Source: Danio rerio (lineage: Eukaryota > Chordata > Actinopteri > Cypriniformes > Danionidae). Taken from it: a stretch of DNA of 64,000 bases. Below, one piece after another: positions 57,801 through 64,000 of the stretch; the first letter of the stretch is position 1, and each line of letters opens with the position of its first letter. The notes under the pieces were generated by a model that had not been told where the DNA came from, made no database searches, and worked only from the letters and a program-made list of their open reading frames with translations. The DNA lies in NCBI RefSeq assembly GCF_049306965.1, contig NC_133180.1:25177501-25241500 (forward strand), read 5' to 3'. The position numbers and the translations under genes are program-made.

Positions 57801-60800
57801 CACAAAAAAAGACAAAAAAAAAAAAAATACTTAAAATGATAAGATAATGTCTTAAGGTACTGTGTTCTTATTGATTTTTCAAGCCTTTGAATGATTAAAA
57901 AACTACAGGAATGTATCTGTCAATCAGACAGGATGTTATATTAATTCCTTACTTTGTAATTATAAGGTTCTATCTGCGTTCTGAATGATTTTGAGATATT
58001 GCGCTTCAAAGTTTTGCATTCCATATAGCAAACAGTATGTGTGTAACATTTGCTTTTTTCAATAAAAATCTTAAAATGTAAACAACTTATAAAAACATCC
58101 CATAATGTAAATAAGTTGTCATTTAATAAGAATATGTCAATAACTCAGTTTTGACTACTTTATAGGCCTAATTCTAAGTTGACGATTTAGTAATATCAGA
58201 AGTTGAACCTGATCAATCCACAGTTTGCCCACGATGATGTTGTGCACGGTGGAGGTGACTTTACGCCACACGTAGTGGTTTCCACTTGCATGAAACTGCA
58301 GGTGTATCGCACCTGGATAAACAGAGAAAATCGGCGTATTTGTTTGTGTCTGATCCTGTGAGAGCAGATTACCATACAACATCAATGAATTCTCTGAATG
58401 ACAACAAACTAAATCAGAATGAAGTGTGTGATTTTCCTGAACGTTTGTATGAAGCACAGTGAGACTCACCCAGAGGCATGATGGAGAGGTATTTGCCACG
58501 AAATTTGCTAGCGATTGTGATTTCCTGCCACAGGGACCAGCCTCGCTGTGACACCACATGATGAGCGGCCGCTGGCGGATGATGACTGACCTGACAAATA
58601 CATGGCAGAGCAATATAAAACACACCACTGGACGGCGCTCTCACTCTATTTATTCACACTCATGTTGTCCTTCTGTGGGTAATACTGTCACCTTCAACGG
58701 TCATTACCCTCCACAAACTAACCATGCATGAAAAGCTCCAATGATGGTTGAGTGCCTGAAAAATCTGCGTTGTAGTGCTGCAAACACTGTTGGCTCACTA
58801 ACAGAAAAATGGCTTTATTTATAATTCAGCCCCACATCGTTAAATAATTGTTGCTAAATTAGACAATGTAAATGCCATTCCCATGATCAATGCTAAAAGA
58901 TGGCAGATTTCATATCACACACATTAACATTCAACATTTATTTTGAGGAGTTTGTTTTTCCTCCACAAAAATGTACAGTTGAAGGCAAAATTATTAGCCC
59001 TTCTGTGAAATTGTATTTATTTTTAATATTATTTCCCAAGTGATTAATAATAGAACAAATTTTAGATTGGACAAGAGTGGTTTGCTCAGTAACCATAGAC
59101 TTAGTTTACCTAAGTTGTGTCATAAAACTTGTCATAAAAAGCTACAGGCTGAATACTGGTACCTTACTAAATAAATATTAGCCTTATCCATCATGACAAA
59201 GACAAGACAATTATTAGAAACTAGAAATGTTAAAGTTATTAGTTAAAGATATTAGTAAATTATACCGTTATGGTTACTAATAAGCTTAACTTTTCTGAAT
59301 TTGATTGTAATGCAATAATGTGCACCTTCTGTAAAGATGCTTTGAAACAACAAAGCAAATACTATACAAATACTCTTGGAAAAAAGTAGTTACTAAAACT
59401 ATTATGTTTAAAAAGGTGTTAAAAAATCTCAGTTTGATATATTTGAAAAAGAATATTAATGTCAGTGGAGTCTTCAATTGTATACTTGTATTCAGCAAGA
59501 ACAAATAGGCTTGTGGAATGAATGTGTTAAACGCAATAGATCTACATCACATTTCAGACAGAGGATTACTTGTACATTCAGCTATGAAAAAATGCAACAT
59601 TTTCAGGTTAGCTGGATTTATTAGCTATGGAGTAATTTTGCAAATTTTTATTTTTTTTATTGTTTATTGCAAAAAATATATTGTTTTTTCCTTTCTTTTC
59701 TTTTTCATTTCGTCAGGAATTTCCAGAATTAAACAAAGGAAATTTAACTCAAACACAGCTATAAATCAAGAAAAAACAGGGCTGCACGATATCTGATATT
59801 GTGATATTTTATTTTTCTCTGATTAATATTGCAATATGATTGATGGACAAGATGGTCTATTTGACAGTTTTCTGGCAAGTCTTGTTGGTTTTTAGGTACA
59901 GAAATGGCTGAATCACAATGCAAAAAAAGCTTGCTTTGTCTCGTTTTTAGTCCAAATATCAAAAAAATCTTAGATCAAGTAAAAAAATTTTTTTGCTTTC
60001 AACTTCAGAAGAAATAAATGAAAAATTGGAGATTTTTCTGAAAACAAGCAACATTATCTGCCGATGGTCAAAATTTTTAGCCCCTTCAAGCTATATATCT
60101 TTTTGATAATCTACAGAACAAACCATCGCTTTACATTAACTTGCCTAACTAGCCTAACCTGCCTAGTTAACCTAATTAATAATTCAGGGGGGCTAATAAT
60201 ACATATATATAATTAACAAATAAATTGTTAAAAAATCATACAATGTGATTTGTGGATTTTTATTTTTAGATTCTGTCTCTCACAGTGGAAATGCACCTAT
60301 GCTGAAGATTTTAGAGCCCTCCATGATTTCTAAGTACAGCTGAAGTCAGAATTATTAGCCACCCTTTGAATTTTTAATTTTTCCCAAATGATGTTAAACA
60401 GAGCAAGGAAATGTTTCACAGTATGTCTGATAATATTTTTTTTTCTGGAGAAAGTCTTATTTGTTTTATTTCGGCTAGAATAAATGTACAGTAGTTTTGA
60501 ATTTTTTAAAAACCATTTCAAGGTCAATATTATTAGCCCCTTTAAGCTATATTTTTTTCGATAGTCTACAGAACAAACCATCGTTATACATGAACTTGCT
60601 TAATTACACTAACCTGCCTAGTTAACCTAAATTAACCTAGTTTAGCCTTTAAATGTCACTTTAAGCTGTCTAGAAATGTCTTGAATATATCTAGTCAAAT
60701 ATTATTTACTTTCATCATGAAAAAGATAAAATAAATCAGTTATCAGAAATGAGTTATTAAAACTATTATGTTTAGAAATGTGTTGGAAAAATCTTCTCTC

Positions 60801-61485
60801 CATTAAACAGAAATTGGGAAAATAAATAAAAAGGGCAGCTAATAATTCAGGGAGGCTAATAAGACTTTTTTATATAGTCAACTGTTTATATACAAATATA
60901 TTAGGGCTGCACAAGTGCAATTGTCACATCGCTAGATATAAAGATAAAGCAAAATAATGTAGTGTGTGATTTGATGTGTGCTTAATTAGACTAAATTAAT
61001 TATTTATATTAGATTTACATTTAATTGCTTAAATAATTTTTTTATTGGCAATGCTAATATATGTACTGTATCTGTATAACTTTCTATTTATTCTAATGCA
61101 GTCTTGTTTAGAATAAGAGATATTACCCTTACATTAAAAATGTACCATACTCTTGAAGGATAATGTACTGACGAAGCCTGCCAGACTGAGCTGAATGCCA
61201 ATAGATACACTCCAGACATCTGGACTCTTTCACACTGACCTGTTCACAGAGGGAACGGTAGCCGAATTCTTCCAGTCGGTCAAGTTCATAGGTCTCTCCT
61301 AGGAGAGGGTTGAAGGGCTTGGCCGTCCGGTGCACTGTGGTGGAGTATGAGGACACAGAGAAGGCAGCGACCAGACACATCTGCTCCAAAGAGTTTTCAC
61401 AGCGGGCCGCTTTATCCAGCAGCTCATGATACTCCAGATCCTCCGTCAAACGCTGCAGCATGGACAGAGGCTCGTTGAAGTTCAC
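51820..61485 (-). CDS. osbp2: Oxysterol-binding protein 2-like (ORP4), C-terminal sterol-binding half, partial
   Basis: Cytosolic lipid-transfer protein that carries sterol and phosphoinositide between membranes. Exons, 5' to 3': 61485-61240, 58590-58470, 58312-58209, 55988-55893, 55711-55527, 52976-52756, 51962-51820. All are in phase, coding 371 aa to the stop. The ORD begins VNFNEPLSMLQRLTEDLEYH; the family signature EQVSHHPP spans the first junction; KPFNPLLGETYELDRLEE and WKKYPLPENAENMYYF follow; a basic, Glu-rich coiled segment (RWDEANAEKQRLEEKQR) and the C-terminus DWSMCPEIF close it. The stretch GKQKTVYQTLSPKLLWKKY fits human OSBP2 better than OSBP, so osbp2 is preferred. The PH domain, FFAT motif and start lie past the right edge. 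Introns hold a tandem array, a LINE and several DNA elements. Confidence 0.85.
53155..55040. repeat. Three-unit tandem array in osbp2 intron
   Basis: Three diverged units share the block GGACCAATGG, then GAGGAACGAA, then GGGCTGTTTCAAATTGCCGA. They lie at about 53155-53310, 54318-54500 and 54872-55040. The last two are spaced about 556 bp apart. The intervening text (TTTGTTTGTAGTCAGTAG, GCAGTCTGGTACCATAGGT) is also repeated near 54000 and 54530. The first unit is stretched by a LINE insertion. Confidence 0.85.
53312..53948 (-). mobile_element. 5'-truncated LINE (L2/Rex-like) inserted in the first tandem unit
   Basis: The minus strand translates to VQNAAAKLITGIRKRDHISP, then LASLHWLPLKFRVN, then RLWNSLTLNI, with LDYCNSSYIGLL upstream in another frame. 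This is the end of an ORF2 of the L2-like group so common in fish. The 3' end reads as GGCAAGGCAAACTGCATTTA on the plus strand. One 129-codon frame is still open, but EN and most of RT are absent, so the copy is dead. Confidence 0.85.
56137..56665. mobile_element. TTAA-type (Looper-like) element remnant
   Basis: TTTAAAGAGCCCATTTGATG at the left resembles the end of the 19512-21482 element. CTGAGAGCTCTCTCATCC, then AAGTCACATGGAATATTTT, then AGAGTGAGTGATTAATAATA are landmarks of a widespread cyprinid repeat. No clean right TTAA border was found. Confidence 0.5.
56674..57528. mobile_element. hAT/Angel-like element in osbp2 intron carrying a second element
   Basis: Ends CAAGGGTGCCCAAACTCAGT and GTTTGGGCACCCCTG are inverted repeats with an exact 8-bp duplication CTTTAAAC (56666-56673, 57529-57536). 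Only about 175 bp belong to this element; the middle is another insertion (56772-57451). Confidence 0.88.
56772..57451. mobile_element. Element nested in the 56674-57528 hAT
   Basis: Begins GGGCTGTTTCTCAATTCC and ends TTTTGACAAACAGCCC, roughly inverted. It splits the outer element between its TAATCAAGCTC arm and its GGCTAGGTTTTGAG arm. The termini are approximate and no duplication is clear. Confidence 0.6.
58972..59290. mobile_element. Degenerate copy of the ATTATTAGCC repeat family
   Basis: ACAGTTGAAGGCAAAATTAT, then TAGCCCTTCTGTGAAATT, opens a diverged copy of the family seen whole at 60336-60885. The right end is unclear. Confidence 0.6.
59776..59960. mobile_element. hAT-like left terminus (CAGGGCTGCACGATA)
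   Basis: CAGGGCTGCACGATATCTGA with repeated GATATTG motifs is the typical left end of a fish hAT family. It is followed by TTTTTAGTCCAAATATC, another common repeat. No right end was found. Confidence 0.5.
60040..60215. mobile_element. Second degenerate copy of the ATTATTAGCC family
   Basis: TACAGAACAAACCATCGCTT, then AACCTGCCTAGTTAACCTAA, then GGGGGGCTAATAAT matches the right half of the complete copy at 60336-60885. The left half is missing. Confidence 0.65.
60336..60885. mobile_element. Complete non-autonomous DNA element, 550 bp, ATTATTAGCC family
   Basis: Begins ACAGCTGAAGTCAGAATTAT and ends, inverted, ACAGTTGACTATATAAAAAA, with GGCTAATAA facing TTATTAGCC. It is non-coding. This is one of the commonest zebrafish repeats, and three copies lie within 2 kb here. 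Confidence 0.75.
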
Positions 61486-61505
61486 CTGCACACACACACA
61501 CACAG
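61486..61505. repeat. (TG)n tract at an osbp2 splice acceptor
   Basis: On the minus strand a TG run leads straight into TGCAG, the acceptor of the 61485-61240 exon, in place of a usual pyrimidine tract. Confidence 0.85.
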
Positions 61506-61544
61506 GAAGAGAGACGCAATTCACTTTCTTTTACAACTTACTGT

Positions 61545-61962
61545 TAGGCATAGGCCGGTATAAGATTCTGACAGTGTGATAACTTTGGATAAAAATGTCA
61601 CGGTGTAATGCTGGGTATAAAATGTCTGGGTATAAAAAAATAAAATAAATATATTTAAAAAATACAATATATTTTATAATGAGAGAAATTCATAATATTT
61701 TGTTACAGTAAACATGTCAGGCTGTATAATTCAATTGAAATCTTTCTTTCTTTTTGACTTCTGCTGTCTATATTAGTTTTAAAAGCCCTGTTTCTTTACA
61801 ATTTAAAACAGCATTGGATATCTTTTCTGCTGGAGATACTGTAGTCCTAAACAAAATCTTAAATATACCATAGGAACGGTATGGCAGAAAATGTTGGCGG
61901 TTTTACAACCTTGATTTTTCTAAACTGGGTATACCTTGAAAACAGTTATCGCCCCATATCTA
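61545..61962. mobile_element. Non-autonomous hAT element, 418 bp
   Basis: Starts TAGGCATAGGCCGGTATAAG and ends GTTATCGCCCCATATCTA, with an exact 8-bp duplication CTTACTGT on both sides (61537-61544, 61963-61970). Inner text such as GGCGGTTTTACAACC is repeated, inverted, in the solo end at 48119. Confidence 0.9.
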
Positions 61963-62517
61963 CTTACTGTTCAGTATATGAGAATACTACTGTGCTAAAT
62001 GTTTGTTTTTTATTGAAAAGTTCAGAATCTACATATTTTTTTTTTTTATTAAAATATAGGGTACTGCATGTTACTATGTTATAATAAGTAATGGTTAAAA
62101 TATGAATGCCTCTGAGATCATAATTGTTTACATCCAGAAAGCATTTAATGGAGAACAATCTACAATTCCTTCTCTTACGAGGTCAATGTTAGGTCATATT
62201 TCAAGTTATCTTAACATGAGTAAACAAACATTTTTGTAAACAAATACCTTCAGAAGCCTCATTCAAAGCAACATTATAACATTACAACAAAGCAACATTT
62301 CCTACTCAATTTTGACTGCTGTAACATTCAGAAATGTAAGCTATAATCTTTCATCGTGGCTCACTCATTTCTGTTCTTTAAGTTTGACTGCTGCTTTGTA
62401 CACACAATAAATGGTTAATATAAAAGTGAATTAGTTATTAAGTAAAACACTGCATCTACAGTATAATCACAACTAAAATGACTCAAAATATTGAATGGTA
62501 AAGATTACATAATTTCT

Positions 62518-62880
62518 TAAAAAAGTATTTCACCCAAAAATAAAAACTCATTATTTCATCATGATTATGATGACAATCATGGTGCTCCAATAACCCGAGA
62601 CCATTTTCAGAACCAAAATCAACATATTTTCGAAGAAAAATGAGAGCGATCTCATCCTACAGTTCATAGACAGCGCCAGTCCCAAGATGTTCAAGATCCA
62701 AAAACACCATCAAAATATTCCATGTGACTTCAGAGGATCAACTGTAATCATATGAAGCTTCAAGAACACTTTCATGCACCGAAAATGGTAAAAGATGGCT
62801 TTGTTCGCCAATAACTTCTCTCCTGTAAACGGTCAGGTGGCCTGTTTACAACGGTTAATACAACATATTGCCATTAGTCA
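62518..62880. mobile_element. Looper-like/TTAA repeat remnant
   Basis: TTTCACCCAAAAATAAAAAC, then CCATGTGACTTCAGAGGATC, then ATATGAAGCTTCAAGAAC are landmarks of the same cyprinid repeat group as 56137-56665, in opposite arrangement. TTAA stands at the left edge. Confidence 0.5.
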
Positions 62881-63007
62881 GCAGAACAACACTAAAAAAC
62901 AAGCATCGTATTTCTTAAAGTAAATGCTCACCCTGATATGACACATTATTTTATTTATTTTATTTTTTCACATTTGTTGGCATGCAAAAGTGTTCTTTGA
63001 GCTTCAT

Positions 63008-63125
63008 ATAAGCTGTGTCTCATTTCCGAGGCTGCATCCTCCAAAGGATGCAGACTTCAAAGGCAGGTCCTTCGAAGACCACACAGGCCGAACCGAGCGT
63101 TTTGAAATGAGACGATCTAGCCTAC
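63008..63125. repeat. Small inverted-repeat element
   Basis: TGTGTCTCATTTCCGAGGCT at the left is answered by TTTTGAAATGAGACGATCTA at the right. GGATGCAG and CTGCATCC pair internally. It may be a very short palindromic transposon. Confidence 0.5.
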
Positions 63126-63487
63126 AGAGGATGGATCTCGTCACCAGGCAGCCGTAACAACTGCTGTTAATAAGGGGTAATAAAATCTGAAGGCAAAACA
63201 AGGTTTACAAAAGCTGGATATATGTTTCCTTTGATCCATACCTGTACACATAAACGGTCTGTAAAATCACTCTTTAGTAAGACATGTCATACATTTTTGT
63301 GAAGTTTCTCAAACTAATTTCGAGAGGAGCACGTGATAGGATTGACTACAGCTGATACCTATCACTAATCACTAACTAGCCAATCGGATCACTCTAAATT
63401 CAATATAAATATCCAGCCTAAACTTCAATCCTCATCTTCGTTTTGGAAACCCCCCCCCATCCATCCCTTCTCCCTCCTCCTCAGTTT

Positions 63488-63650
63488 GGGCGACTCGGTG
63501 GCTAGCACTGATGCCCCACAGCAAGGAGGTCATTGGTTCAACACTAGCTGAGCCAATCGATACTCTCTGTGCGGAGTTTGCATGTTCTCCCCGTGTTCGC
63601 GTGGGTTTTCCCTGGGTACTCCGGTTTCCTCCCACACTCAAAAACTATGC
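63488..63650 (+). mobile_element. DANA-like tRNA-derived SINE, 3'-truncated
   Basis: GGGCGACTCGGTGGCTAGCA resembles the SINE head with a pol III A box. GGTTCAACAC at 63535-63544 is a B box. Next comes GAGTTTGCATGTTCTCCCCG, diagnostic of the zebrafish DANA family, then CTCCGGTTTCCTCCCAC. The copy stops soon after, losing the 3' half. Confidence 0.85.
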
Positions 63651-64000
63651 AACAAAAGTTAAAGTCACAAGCACTTACTACAAATTAGCACAACTAGTGA
63701 TCTATTTTGGGAAGCTATCGAGAACTACCTGATCTTATATGCCTCCAAATGCTTATTGACCAGGCGGGAGTCTTGGGCTCATCTATCACCGAGCTCAGGC
63801 TTCTCTCCCGGGACAGCATGCCAAACTAGCTTAAATAGTCAAGCATTATCTAAGTGTGAACTCTTAAATGTTTATTTAACATGTTTACATATCCACATAA
63901 AATAAACCTTATTCATACATTTAAACCGGAGTTTTCTTTTAAAAGCATCCTGCCATTATCAGCACGCAATGAATCTTGGGACATTCGAGGCCACAAGTTC

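Larger units (their letters stand above)
61971..64000. other. osbp2: osbp2 upstream intron, no exon found
   Basis: Apart from the repeats listed, no exon of the osbp2 N-terminal half (PH domain, FFAT motif) could be recognised up to the right edge. The preceding exon must lie outside the window. Confidence 0.5.

Noticed and set aside
63511-63732. 73-codon plus-strand frame near the right edge
   Set aside because: Falls inside the tRNA-derived SINE and its flank.

Overview
The window is vertebrate nuclear DNA from a ray-finned fish, most probably zebrafish or a close cyprinid. The genes are split into short exons with GT-AG introns. The introns are AT-rich and full of small DNA transposons (hAT, Tc1, TTAA-type and palindromic elements), with a few LINE 3' ends and a DANA-like tRNA-derived SINE, a mixture typical of danionins. 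No prokaryotic gene, virus-derived element, CRISPR array, tRNA or rRNA gene was seen.

Four protein-coding genes are present. (1) dgcr8, + strand, CDS 1668-10523 in 13 coding exons plus a non-coding first exon. It encodes the RNA-binding partner of Drosha, complete at 782 aa. (2) trmt2a, - strand, CDS 22607 down to 12622 in 11 coding exons. It encodes a tRNA uracil-5 methyltransferase with an N-terminal RRM, complete at 619 aa. (3) atp6v0a2, + strand, CDS 24439-46958 in 20 exons. It encodes the V-ATPase a2 membrane subunit, complete at 849 aa. (4) The 3' part of an oxysterol-binding-protein gene, best match osbp2/ORP4, - strand, seven exons from 61485 down to 51820. It covers the sterol-binding ORD and the C-terminus; the 5' half, with the PH domain, lies beyond the right edge. 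For all four genes the exon phases join without a break.

Layout: dgcr8 and trmt2a converge tail to tail with about 180 bp between the last dgcr8 poly(A) signal and the trmt2a stop. trmt2a and atp6v0a2 diverge from a shared CpG-richer promoter region near 23.85-24.44 kb. atp6v0a2 and osbp2 converge across about 3.9 kb that holds their 3' UTRs. dgcr8 and trmt2a are also convergent neighbours in human, so this is old microsynteny.

The most notable signals are two hairpins in dgcr8 exon 2. One (5' UTR, 1455-1510) matches human miR-3618 and the other (coding, 1746-1822) matches human miR-1306. In mammals the Microprocessor cuts its own DGCR8 mRNA at these hairpins, so the autoregulatory loop appears to be preserved here.

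Other points of interest are several transposons with exact target-site duplications, three cases of one DNA transposon inside another, an intronic tandem array in osbp2 with a LINE inserted in one unit, TG-repeat splice acceptors, and altered residues next to the catalytic cysteine of trmt2a.
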